Source: Clostridia bacterium
Lineage (GTDB): Bacteria; Bacillota; Clostridia; Oscillospirales; Acutalibacteraceae
Reading direction: 5' to 3'
Assembly (NCBI GenBank): GCA_017442225.1
Contig: JAFSAR010000021.1
Span: 1 to 41,486 of the forward strand
Length of the DNA: 41,486 bases
The translations under genes and the position numbers were made by a program. Below the pieces are notes generated by a model. The model was not told the DNA's origin and did not search any database. It saw only the letters and a program-made list of their open reading frames with translations. Within the stretch, counting starts at the first letter, position 1. Every line of letters begins with the position of its first letter. Below, in pieces: positions 22,665-30,338 of the stretch.

Positions 22665-22735
22665 GTGATTATATTTTTACAAAAAAGGTAAAAATAGTAA
22701 TGCAACAATGTAATATTTCGGAGTGTGAATAGTCA

Positions 22736-23089
22736 ATGAATATAAAACGAGGAGAAATATACTACGCCGATTTAAGCCCCGTGGTTGGCTCTGAACAGGG
22801 CGGGGTGCGGCCTGTGCTTATAGTTCAAAATGATGTTGGTAACCGATATAGTCCTACCGTAATTGCCGCGGCAATAACCAGTCAGCACGAAAAATCAAAA
22901 TTGCCTACGCATATAGATATAAGCGCCGAGTGTTGCGGTCTTGCAAAAGACAGCATTGTACTGCTTGAGCAGGTGCGAACCATCGACAAGCAACGCCTTA
23001 AAGAAAAAATGGGAACCATAGATTCCTCGTCTATGAATCGCGTGGACAAGGCTTTGTCCGTCAGTTTTGGACTTGGAACGTTTAGTTAA
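22736..23089 (+). CDS. mazF: MazF/NdoA-type endoribonuclease toxin
   Basis: A 117-residue protein closely resembling Bacillus MazF (EndoA) from end to end: [26 protein letters not shown] at the start and [13 protein letters not shown] later. The catalytic pair R25 and T48 is conserved. MazF cuts single-stranded mRNA at short motifs and slows growth when freed from its antitoxin. No MazE-like antitoxin gene lies directly upstream: the 217-nt gap holds only terminators, a hairpin and a 10-codon frame (22700-22732, stop 3 nt before this ATG). GGAG (22720-22723) is 12 nt from the ATG, a long spacing. The antitoxin may be encoded elsewhere. Confidence 0.9.
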   Translation: MNIKRGEIYYADLSPVVGSEQGGVRPVLIVQNDVGNRYSPTVIAAAITSQHEKSKLPTHIDISAECCGLAKDSIVLLEQVRTIDKQRLKEKMGTIDSSSMNRVDKALSVSFGLGTFS

Positions 23090-23090
23090 A

Positions 23091-23200
23091 TGAAGAATGA
23101 AAAATGAATGATGAATAATTTTGGAGTTCGCTATACGAACGAAATATAAATGTGCCATAAGCACACCATAATTTTCAACTTTCAACTTTCAATTTATTGT
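23091..23200. repeat. MITE-like palindromic intergenic repeat
   Basis: AT-rich sequence between mazF and the phosphoglucomutase gene. The left arm (GAATGAAAAATGAATGATG) and right arm (TTCAACTTTCAACTTTCAA) are roughly inverted copies, enclosing two small perfect hairpins: GTTCG-CTATA-CGAAC (23126-23140) and TGTGC-CATAA-GCACA (23151-23165). This shape matches dispersed miniature repeats in gut Clostridia genomes. Only one copy is in this window, so dispersal cannot be shown. Confidence 0.5.
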
Positions 23201-23223
23201 CGAAACCTCTTACTAAATTTTGG

Positions 23224-23252
23224 TTGACAAGTTATCAAATACATTATAAAAT
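23224..23252 (+). promoter_or_regulatory. Promoter of the phosphoglucomutase gene
   Basis: TTGACA (23224-23229) and TAAAAT (23247-23252) with a 17-nt spacer. A TATAAT lies slightly downstream but at a poor distance from the -35. Confidence 0.55.
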
Positions 23253-23282
23253 TATAATGTACAAAAAAGGGAGGTTTTGGCA

Positions 23283-24992
23283 ATGGTTAATGAACAATAC
23301 AAACTTTGGTGTGAAAGAGCAACACTTGATAGTGATTTGGTATCCGAGCTTAAAAGCATAGAGGGTAACCAAGAGGCTATTAGCGATGCTTTTTACAAGG
23401 ATCTTGAATTCGGTACAGGCGGTCTTCGCGGTGTTATAGGCGCGGGTACCAACCGTATGAACGTTTATACTGTGGGTAAGGCAACACAAGGCCTTGCGGC
23501 ATACGTTAACTCGGTTACCGAAAACGGTAAGGTTGCGATAGCGTACGACAGCCGTATAAAATCAGATGTTTTTGCGCGTGATGCTGCGGCAATTCTTGCG
23601 GCAAACGGCATAAAGGTATATATTTATAAAGAGCTTATGCCAACTCCTATGCTTTCTTTTGCAGTTCGTCACTTAAAGTGTGACGCAGGTATTGTAGTCA
23701 CTGCCAGCCACAACCCATCAAAATATAACGGTTACAAGGCATACGGTAACGACGGCTGTCAGTTAGGACTTGAGGCGGCTGACTATGTGCTTTCTATTAT
23801 GAATCAGGTTGATATTTTTGACGGCGTTAAGCGTGTGAATTTTGACGACGCGGTAGCCGACGGCAAGATTGAATACATCGGTGACGATGTAATCGAGGCA
23901 TATCTTGCGGCAGTTGAGGACAGACGTGTAAACCGCGACATTGATATGTCAAAGCTTAATGTGGTTTATACTCCGCTTCACGGCTCAGGTAACAAGCCTG
24001 TTCGCGCAATTCTTTCAAAAATAGGCGCTACCAATGTAACCGTAGTACCCGAACAGGAGAAACCCGACGGTAATTTCCCGACAGCGCCGTACCCAAATCC
24101 TGAAATCCGTCAGGCATTTGAGTGCGCGTTAAAACTTGCCGAAACAGTAAAACCCGACCTGCTTCTTGCTACCGACCCTGATGCTGACCGCGTTGGTATT
24201 GCTATACCAAACGGCGACGAGTATCGTTTGTTTAGCGGTAACGAGGTTGGCGCGCTTTTACTCGAATATATCTTAAAATGCCGTAAGGCAAACGGTACAT
24301 TGCCCGAAAATCCCGTTGCTGTAAAGACTATCGTTACAAGTGACGTTTGTCTAAAAATTGCCGAGGATTACGGTTGCGAGTTTCGTGATGTGCTTACAGG
24401 CTTTAAGTTTATAGGCGAGCAGATTGCAAACCTTGAAGCCGAGGGTCACCCCGAGCGTTATGTGTTCGGCTTTGAAGAAAGCTATGGCTATTTGGCAGGC
24501 ACCTATGTGCGCGATAAGGATGCGGTAATTGCGTCAATGCTTATCTGCGAAATGGTAGCGTACTATAAGTCACAGGGTAAAAATCTTATTGAGGTTCTTT
24601 CAGAGCTTTATGATAAATACGGTTATTACTACTGCTCACAAAAGAGCTTTACCTGTGAGGGTCAAGCCGGTATGAAGCAGATTGCTGATATTATGGACCG
24701 ACTTGCTACAAATCCGCCCAGTGAGGTTGATGGTATTAAGGTTGCTCGTTTTGATAACCTTAATAAGAGCGAAAGCCTTGACATAGCAAGTGGTAAAATC
24801 ACAGCTATCAATTTACCAAAATCAAATGTTTTGGGCTTTTATCTTGCAGGCGGCAGCTCGCTTATAGTTCGTCCATCAGGTACTGAACCTAAGATTAAGC
24901 TTTATATCAGCGCTGTTGGCGCTACCGACAGCGATGCCACAGCAAAACGCACCATGCTTGAAACAGCAGGCACCAAGCTGTTAGGCTTCTAA
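23283..24992 (+). CDS. pgcA: Phosphoglucomutase / phosphomannomutase (alpha-D-phosphohexomutase)
   Basis: A 569-residue cytoplasmic enzyme of normal PgcA length. The phosphoserine loop is TASHNPSKYNGYK with catalytic S142. The metal loop is ATDPDADRVG. The sugar-binding loop is FGFEESYGY, and the phosphate-binding loop RPSGTEPKIKLY is near the C-terminus, so all four domains are present. It interconverts glucose-1-P and glucose-6-P (or the mannose pair), linking central metabolism to cell-wall glycolipid and polysaccharide precursors. GGGAGG 8 nt upstream fixes the ATG at 23283; an in-frame TTG at 23277 is too close to that site. Single-gene unit ending in a strong terminator. Confidence 0.92.
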   Translation: MVNEQYKLWCERATLDSDLVSELKSIEGNQEAISDAFYKDLEFGTGGLRGVIGAGTNRMNVYTVGKATQGLAAYVNSVTENGKVAIAYDSRIKSDVFARDAAAILAANGIKVYIYKELMPTPMLSFAVRHLKCDAGIVVTASHNPSKYNGYKAYGNDGCQLGLEAADYVLSIMNQVDIFDGVKRVNFDDAVADGKIEYIGDDVIEAYLAAVEDRRVNRDIDMSKLNVVYTPLHGSGNKPVRAILSKIGATNVTVVPEQEKPDGNFPTAPYPNPEIRQAFECALKLAETVKPDLLLATDPDADRVGIAIPNGDEYRLFSGNEVGALLLEYILKCRKANGTLPENPVAVKTIVTSDVCLKIAEDYGCEFRDVLTGFKFIGEQIANLEAEGHPERYVFGFEESYGYLAGTYVRDKDAVIASMLICEMVAYYKSQGKNLIEVLSELYDKYGYYYCSQKSFTCEGQAGMKQIADIMDRLATNPPSEVDGIKVARFDNLNKSESLDIASGKITAINLPKSNVLGFYLAGGSSLIVRPSGTEPKIKLYISAVGATDSDATAKRTMLETAGTKLLGF

Positions 24993-25002
24993 AAATATTT
25001 AT

Positions 25003-25032
25003 AAGGCAACTGAAAAATTTTTCAGTTGCCTT
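25003..25032. terminator. Terminator after the phosphoglucomutase gene
   Basis: A perfect 30-bp palindrome (15-bp arms, 25003-25017 with 25018-25032) with A- and T-runs at its centre and T-rich sequence after it. Confidence 0.9.
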
Positions 25033-25041
25033 ATTTATTAC

Positions 25042-25070
25042 TTGAAAAACAAGCTTTAAAAATGTATAAT
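25042..25070 (+). promoter_or_regulatory. Promoter of the copper ATPase gene
   Basis: TTGAAA (25042-25047) and TATAAT (25065-25070) with a 17-nt spacer, 35 nt before the ATG. No clear CopY or CsoR operator could be identified. Confidence 0.75.
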
Positions 25071-25105
25071 ATATACAGTTAGCATAAGATAACCGAGGTG
25101 ATAAA

Positions 25106-27568
25106 ATGCAAAAATTTAAGGTTACGGGTATGAGCTGTGCCGCTTGTAGTGCGCGCGTCGAAAAGGCAGTAGGCGGTGTAGAGGGTGTTAGTGAATGTAA
25201 CGTCAATTTGCTCACAGGTGATATGACTGTAAATGACGGCGCCGATGCGCAGGCGATAATAAACGCTGTGGTTGATGCGGGTTATGGAGTAGCTGTAGCT
25301 GACAACAAGAAAAAAGACGTTAAATCACAAGGCAAAGAGGACAACTCTAACAAAAACATACTGTCAAGGCTTATATGCTCTTGCGTTTTGTTGGCGGTTT
25401 TAATGTATTTTTCAATGTTCCATACTATGTGGGGCGCGCCGCTACCTCGCATTATAGCCCAAAATTATATGGCGCAGGCGATTGTTCAATTATTGCTAAC
25501 CTCGGCGGTTATGGTCATAAACCAAAGGTTTTTTATAAATGGATTTAAAGGGCTTGTTAATCGCGCGCCCAATATGGATACACTGGTAGCTTTAGGCTCT
25601 GCCGCGGCTTACCTGTATAGCCTTGTAAATGTTTTTAAAATGACTGTGTCAAGCGGCGAGGCGGCTCTTCATCTGCTTCACGGTTTATACTTCGAGTCAG
25701 CCGCTATGATTTTGACACTGATTACAGTGGGAAAGCTGTTAGAAGGATATGCTAAGGGCAAGACCACAAACGCCATAAAAGCTTTGTTACAGCTCGCCCC
25801 AAAAACAGTTACACTTTTAAAAGATGACAAGGAAATTACAGTTAATGCAGATGAGGTTTTAAAGGACGATATTTTTGTGGTTCGTGTGGGCGAAAGCTTT
25901 GCGGTAGACGGCGTTGTAATTGAAGGCAGTAGCGCCGTTGACGAATCATCACTCACGGGTGAGAGCATACCTGTAGATAAGGTTATAGGCAGTAAAGTAT
26001 CATCTGGCACAATAAACAAAACAGGTAGACTCGTCTGCCGCGCAACCGCAGTCGGCGAGGACAGTACCCTTGCGAAACTAATCAAAATGGTAAGCGATGC
26101 CGCCGCTACAAAAGCGCCGATAGCGCGTATTGCCGATAAGGTGTCGGCTGTGTTTGTGCCATGTGTTTTGACAATTTCCTTGATAACACTTACAGTATGG
26201 TTATTTCTGGATAAGGGATTTGGATTTGCAATAGCGCGCGCAATTTCGGTGCTTGTAATCAGCTGCCCTTGCGCGTTGGGACTTGCTACCCCTGTTGCTA
26301 TAATGGTGGGTAGTGGTGTTGGCGCTCGTCACGGCATACTCTTTAAAACAGCATCCGCGCTTGAACTGTGCGGTAAATGTAATATCGCGTTACTTGACAA
26401 AACAGGCACGGTAACCAGTGGCAAACCTACCGTTACAGATGTTTTTCCTGTTGGCAATATCAATGAAAACAAATTTTTACAGATAGCGTATTCCCTTGAA
26501 AGCGGTAGCGCTCATCCGTTGGCTATAGCCGTTACCGAATATGCAAAGAAAAAGGGTATTACAGCCTTGAAGGTAACCGAATTCAGCGAAACGGCGGGTT
26601 TTGGCGTAGGAGGTACGGTAGGAAATAGTTTTTGCTTTGGTTGCAGTATTGATTCTGCGGCAGAGAAGGGCATTGACACAAGCGCTATAACCGAGCTTGC
26701 AGATAAATTGTCAAATGACGGTAAAACTCCGCTCGTGTTTGTAGAAGACGGTGTCTTAATAGGTGTCATTGCCGTAGCAGATACAATAAAGGCTGAGTCA
26801 AAAGGCGCTGTAGCTACACTTAAAAAAATGGGTATTCGTGTAATAATGCTTACGGGTGATAATCAAAAAACTGCAAATGCCGTAGCGCGTGCCGTTGGCA
26901 TTGACGAGGTTAAATCCGGTGTTAAACCCGACGGTAAGGCGCAGGCTGTAATCGGCTTAAAAAATGAAGGTAAGGTTATAATGGTGGGTGACGGTATAAA
27001 CGATGCGCCCGCGCTCACTACGGCTGATATTGGTATGGCGATTGGTAGCGGAATGGATATTGCGGTAGAATCTGCCGATGTTGTTTTGATGAACAGCACT
27101 CTTTCTGATGTGGTAGAGGCTGTAAGATTAAGCCGAAAAACGCTTACAAACATAAAACAAAATCTGTTTTGGGCATTTATCTATAATGCTGTAGGTATAC
27201 CGCTTGCGGCGGGAGTATTTATATCTGTTCTTGGGTGGGAATTAAACCCTATGTTCGCGGCGGCGGCTATGAGCCTGTCAAGCTTTTGTGTTGTGACAAA
27301 TGCGCTTAGACTTAACCTTTTTAAATCTAATAAGCCCATCGAAAAGGAGAAAAGAAAAATGAAAAAAATAATTAAAATTGAGGGACTTATGTGCCCGCAT
27401 TGTGAGGCTCACGCAAAAACAGCGCTCGAAAATATAGGCGGTGTCACCGTGCTTGACATCAGCCACAAAACAGGTGTTGCCAACATAGAACTTAACGTAG
27501 ATGTAGCCGAAGAAGCACTTAAAAATGCGGTAGAATCTCAAGGATATAAAGTGATTTCGATTGAATAA
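25106..27568 (+). CDS. copA: Copper-exporting P1B-type ATPase with N- and C-terminal metal-binding domains
   Basis: An 820-residue membrane pump. The N-terminal HMA domain has MSCAACS (C11, C14). Eight membrane helices follow the P1B plan with the ion-binding CPC (387-389 in SCPCALG). The phosphorylation site is DKTGT (D431), followed by HP in SAHPLA, TGDN and GDGINDAP. It exports Cu+ from the cytoplasm using ATP. Unusually, residues 752-820 form a second HMA domain (CPHC, 763-766) with an internal start of its own, listed separately. GAGGTG 6 nt upstream supports the start. Single-gene unit with its own promoter and terminator; no copper regulator gene is next to it. Confidence 0.93.
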   Translation: MQKFKVTGMSCAACSARVEKAVGGVEGVSECNVNLLTGDMTVNDGADAQAIINAVVDAGYGVAVADNKKKDVKSQGKEDNSNKNILSRLICSCVLLAVLMYFSMFHTMWGAPLPRIIAQNYMAQAIVQLLLTSAVMVINQRFFINGFKGLVNRAPNMDTLVALGSAAAYLYSLVNVFKMTVSSGEAALHLLHGLYFESAAMILTLITVGKLLEGYAKGKTTNAIKALLQLAPKTVTLLKDDKEITVNADEVLKDDIFVVRVGESFAVDGVVIEGSSAVDESSLTGESIPVDKVIGSKVSSGTINKTGRLVCRATAVGEDSTLAKLIKMVSDAAATKAPIARIADKVSAVFVPCVLTISLITLTVWLFLDKGFGFAIARAISVLVISCPCALGLATPVAIMVGSGVGARHGILFKTASALELCGKCNIALLDKTGTVTSGKPTVTDVFPVGNINENKFLQIAYSLESGSAHPLAIAVTEYAKKKGITALKVTEFSETAGFGVGGTVGNSFCFGCSIDSAAEKGIDTSAITELADKLSNDGKTPLVFVEDGVLIGVIAVADTIKAESKGAVATLKKMGIRVIMLTGDNQKTANAVARAVGIDEVKSGVKPDGKAQAVIGLKNEGKVIMVGDGINDAPALTTADIGMAIGSGMDIAVESADVVLMNSTLSDVVEAVRLSRKTLTNIKQNLFWAFIYNAVGIPLAAGVFISVLGWELNPMFAAAAMSLSSFCVVTNALRLNLFKSNKPIEKEKRKMKKIIKIEGLMCPHCEAHAKTALENIGGVTVLDISHKTGVANIELNVDVAEEALKNAVESQGYKVISIE
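27342..27361 (+). promoter_or_regulatory. Internal ribosome binding site and in-frame ATG within copA
   Basis: AAAAGGAG (27342-27349) is followed 9 nt later by ATG (27359-27361), in frame with copA and exactly at the beginning of its last HMA domain. The encoded region here is a charged linker (EKEKRK). This is as good a start signal as those of the real genes around it. Confidence 0.6.
27359..27568 (+). CDS. CopZ-like copper chaperone made by internal initiation (nested in copA)
   Basis: A 69-residue HMA domain, MKKIIKIEGLMCPHCEAHA at its start, with the metal-binding CxxC (CPHC) in the first loop and the usual length of a CopZ chaperone. It is identical to the C-terminal domain of the ATPase, but a Shine-Dalgarno and ATG precede it. 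The cell could thus make both a fused domain and a free chaperone that brings Cu+ to the pump. Only protein data can tell whether the free form exists. An alternative is that a separate copZ gene fused to copA by loss of the stop, leaving its old start signal behind. Confidence 0.5.
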   Translation: MKKIIKIEGLMCPHCEAHAKTALENIGGVTVLDISHKTGVANIELNVDVAEEALKNAVESQGYKVISIE

Positions 27569-27576
27569 ATTTATTA

Positions 27577-27611
27577 AAGCTGTTCGAATTTATCGGACAG
27601 CTTATTTTTTT
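27577..27611 (+). terminator. Terminator after copA
   Basis: A 10-bp stem with one G-T pair (27577-27586 with 27594-27603), 7-nt loop, then A and a run of T. Confidence 0.9.
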
Positions 27612-27649
27612 GACAACTACAGGTTGCAAAAATAGCAATTTCAAGTTTG

Positions 27650-27678
27650 TTGTGTTTTTATAAAAGTATTGATATAAT
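27650..27678 (+). promoter_or_regulatory. Promoter of the ADP-ribosylglycohydrolase/sugar kinase operon
   Basis: TTGTGT (27650-27655) and TATAAT (27673-27678) with a 17-nt spacer. Confidence 0.65.
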
Positions 27679-27689
27679 GATTGTTGGAT

Positions 27690-27712
27690 GTGGAAATGTT
27701 CCATATTTCCAC
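27690..27712. promoter_or_regulatory. Inverted repeat just after the start site, candidate operator
   Basis: GTGGAAAT, 7 nt, ATTTCCAC: a perfect 8-bp inverted repeat lying about 5-27 nt after the predicted transcription start. It suits a repressor that blocks elongation, and the first gene of the operon has its own DNA-binding domain. Confidence 0.6.
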
Positions 27713-27759
27713 CTTCAATAACCATTATAATAATAAAAAAACAAATAGGAGATATGGCT

Positions 27760-29343
27760 ATGGCAGTAAACAGTGTTATAAGCAGACTGCGCACAAATGC
27801 TAATATGTCACAAGAACAGTTTGCAGAGCTTTTTGGTGTTTCGCGTCAATCGGTGCAAAAATGGGAAAGCGGAGCATCATTACCCGAGCTTGACAAGCTT
27901 ATAAAGATGTCGAAGCATTTTGACATTTCACTTGATGCGATTGTTTTTGAAAGTGATGCCAGAATTACAGAGGAACTCAAGGGTACAAAAGAATTAAAAC
28001 CAAAATATGAAAACATTCATAGCTGGGAGTCATATTATTCAACCTTGGGTATTATTTCCGAATATCATCAGTCGATAGACGAGGGGCTTGATGTTGCGCA
28101 GTATGAGGAGTTATTCAGCACTGTTTCAAGATTGCCAAAAGATGAGATAAAAAAGAAGCTCGGCGACGTTTTATTTGATATAGTCCGTAACGCAAAGGTA
28201 GTTGAAGACTACAAATATAACGAGCCGTCAACCCTTGATGAAATTAGAGCGCTTAGAAAAAATCCCGAATTTAACGGCACTGTAGACAAGAAAGACCTTA
28301 AAGATAAAATTCACGGTGCGTGGATGGGTAGAATTTGTGGTTGTCTTTTGGGCAAAACGGTTGAGGGAATAAAAACTGATGAATTGATACCTGTGCTCAA
28401 AAAATCGAACAATTACCCAATGCATAGATATATTGTTCGTGGTGATATAGATTTCCAAATGGTAGAAAACTATAGATTCCGTTTTGAGAATCGTCCATTC
28501 GCTGACGAGATGGACGGTATGCCTGTTGATGATGATACCAACTATGTAGTGCTTGCTCAACAGCTTATCAAAAAATACGGAAAAGATTTTACCGATTATG
28601 ATGTGTCACGCATTTGGCTTAGCCTTCAACCCAAGGATGCATACTGCACTGCAGAGCGTGTAGCGTTTTGTAACTTTGTCAACGGCTTTGAGCCACCCGA
28701 ATCAGCGGTGTATAAAAATCCTTATCGCGAGTGGATTGGCGCGCAGATACGCGGTGACTATTTTGGTTATATAAATCCGGGTAATCCACAGCTTGCCGCA
28801 GAAATGGCATTTCGTGATGCGTCAATTTCTCATACAAAAAATGGTATCTACGGTGAAATGCTTGTAGCGGCAATGCTCGCAGCGGCGGCAACCACCAACG
28901 ATATAAAAACTATAATTGACTGCGGACTTGCACAGATACCTCATACTTCAAGACTTTATGCGTCAATCACCGACGTTATAAACGGTTTTGAAGGCGGCGT
29001 ATCACAAGAAGATTGCTTTAAAGATATTCACAGCCGTTATAATGAATTTGCCCCGTACGACTGGTGCCATACAATCTCTAACGCTATGATAGTTGTAGCA
29101 TCATTGTTATATGGTGGCGGTGATTTTGGCAAATCTATTTGTATGTCGGTAGAAACGGGCTTTGATACCGACTGCAACGGCGCTACAGTGGGTTCGATTT
29201 TAGGTCTTACTTTTGGTATAGATTGTATTGATGAGGTTTGGACAAAGCCGATTAACAACAAGCTTCACACCTCAATTTTTGGTGTTGGTACAATAAAGAT
29301 TACCGATGCGGTAGATACTACTATGAAGCATATAGAGTTGTAA
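27760..29343 (+). CDS. XRE DNA-binding domain fused to ADP-ribosylglycohydrolase
   Basis: A 527-residue fusion. Residues 1-65 are a Cro/CI domain (NMSQEQFAELFGVSRQSVQKWESGASLPELDKL). A helical linker follows to about 185, then a full ADP-ribosylglycohydrolase fold beginning IHGAWMGRICGCLLGKTVEG. Metal residues are in PVDDDTNYV and GFDTDCNGATVGSILG, typical of the two-Mg2+ site. This family removes ADP-ribose from proteins or splits related N-glycosides. Joined to a DNA-binding domain it may be a regulator that senses or turns over such a compound. AGGAG is 8 nt from the ATG at 27760 and only 2 nt from the one at 27754. The sugar kinase gene follows after 4 nt. Confidence 0.85.
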   Translation: MAVNSVISRLRTNANMSQEQFAELFGVSRQSVQKWESGASLPELDKLIKMSKHFDISLDAIVFESDARITEELKGTKELKPKYENIHSWESYYSTLGIISEYHQSIDEGLDVAQYEELFSTVSRLPKDEIKKKLGDVLFDIVRNAKVVEDYKYNEPSTLDEIRALRKNPEFNGTVDKKDLKDKIHGAWMGRICGCLLGKTVEGIKTDELIPVLKKSNNYPMHRYIVRGDIDFQMVENYRFRFENRPFADEMDGMPVDDDTNYVVLAQQLIKKYGKDFTDYDVSRIWLSLQPKDAYCTAERVAFCNFVNGFEPPESAVYKNPYREWIGAQIRGDYFGYINPGNPQLAAEMAFRDASISHTKNGIYGEMLVAAMLAAAATTNDIKTIIDCGLAQIPHTSRLYASITDVINGFEGGVSQEDCFKDIHSRYNEFAPYDWCHTISNAMIVVASLLYGGGDFGKSICMSVETGFDTDCNGATVGSILGLTFGIDCIDEVWTKPINNKLHTSIFGVGTIKITDAVDTTMKHIEL

Positions 29344-29347
29344 GATT

Positions 29348-30229
29348 ATGAAAATTTATAATTTGGGTTCACTCAATATTGATTATGTTTACTCAGTAGA
29401 GCATTTTGTCGGCGCAGGTGAGACGCTTGCTTCACAAAATATGCAAATTTTTGCAGGTGGTAAGGGGCTTAATCAGTCTGTCGCTCTTTCACGCGCAGGA
29501 AGTGTGGTTGTTCACGGCGCAATATTAGGCCGCGACGGTGAGTTTTTAAAACAGACTTTATCTGACAACGGCGTCGATACAGAACGTGTTGAATTGGTAG
29601 AAAGCAGTAGCGGTCACGCTATAATTCAGGTAGATAAAAACGGGCAAAACAGTATTTTGCTTTACGGCGGCACAAACAAAGTGATTGACCGAGAATATAT
29701 TGAGAGATTTCTTTGTGATGCTAAGGAAAACGACATATTGGTGCTTCAAAACGAAATAAGCAATCTTTCGGTTGCATTTGAAATTGCCAAAGAGCGTAAA
29801 ATGCAGATTGCGTTTAACCCATCGCCTTTTGATGAAACAATACATAATTTGCCTTTAAAATTTGTAAAGTGGTGGTTCTGTAACGAAACAGAGGGCGAGG
29901 CACTTTTTGGCAGCGCAAATCCTGATGAAATTGCTGAGCGTTTTATACGGGAATATCCTGACAGTAATTTAATACTTACCTTAGGCGAAAAGGGCTGTAT
30001 TTTCAAAAATGCTGATACATTTATAAGGCAGTCGATATATGAAACTAATGTTATAGATACTACGGCTGCAGGTGACACATTTACAGGATATTTTATAAGC
30101 GCTATATCGCAGGGCAAAAATATTGACTGCGCATTAAAGCTTGCTTCAAAAGCGGCATCTGTAACTGTATCGCGACGGGGCGCATCTCCTTCAATACCGT
30201 ATATAAATGAATTAACAACAGATAATTAA
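29348..30229 (+). CDS. PfkB-family (ribokinase-like) sugar kinase
   Basis: A 293-residue cytoplasmic kinase. The N-terminal signature is FAGGKGLNQSVALSRAG and the C-terminal active-site signature is DTTAAGDTFTGYF, with its catalytic Asp in AAGD. NPSPFD and LGEKGC are also typical. Members phosphorylate ribose, nucleosides or related sugars. Only 4 nt separate it from the ADP-ribosylglycohydrolase gene, so the two form one operon. A simple reading is that the hydrolase releases ribose or a riboside and this kinase traps it; the exact substrate is not known. Confidence 0.9.
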   Translation: MKIYNLGSLNIDYVYSVEHFVGAGETLASQNMQIFAGGKGLNQSVALSRAGSVVVHGAILGRDGEFLKQTLSDNGVDTERVELVESSSGHAIIQVDKNGQNSILLYGGTNKVIDREYIERFLCDAKENDILVLQNEISNLSVAFEIAKERKMQIAFNPSPFDETIHNLPLKFVKWWFCNETEGEALFGSANPDEIAERFIREYPDSNLILTLGEKGCIFKNADTFIRQSIYETNVIDTTAAGDTFTGYFISAISQGKNIDCALKLASKAASVTVSRRGASPSIPYINELTTDN

Positions 30230-30235
30230 AGCTTT

Positions 30236-30260
30236 GGGCTATTGCACTATGCAATAGCCC
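30236..30260 (+). terminator. Terminator after the sugar kinase gene
   Basis: A perfect 10-bp stem (30236-30245 with 30251-30260) and 5-nt loop, then a T-rich stretch. Confidence 0.85.
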
Positions 30261-30281
30261 AATTTAATTTTGTATAACATC

Positions 30282-30310
30282 TTGAAAAATTAATATTTAT
30301 TATATATAAT
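30282..30310 (+). promoter_or_regulatory. Promoter of the RodA-like gene
   Basis: TTGAAA (30282-30287) and TATAAT (30305-30310) with a 17-nt spacer. The predicted transcription start is near 30317, at the first in-frame ATG (30318), which argues for the TTG start at 30339. Confidence 0.7.
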
Positions 30311-30338
30311 ATTTTTAATGAAAGGCAGGTGGCAAACC

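Noticed and set aside
22700..22732. A 10-codon frame before mazF as an antitoxin
   Set aside because: It is far too short for a MazE-type antitoxin; at most it could be a leader peptide.
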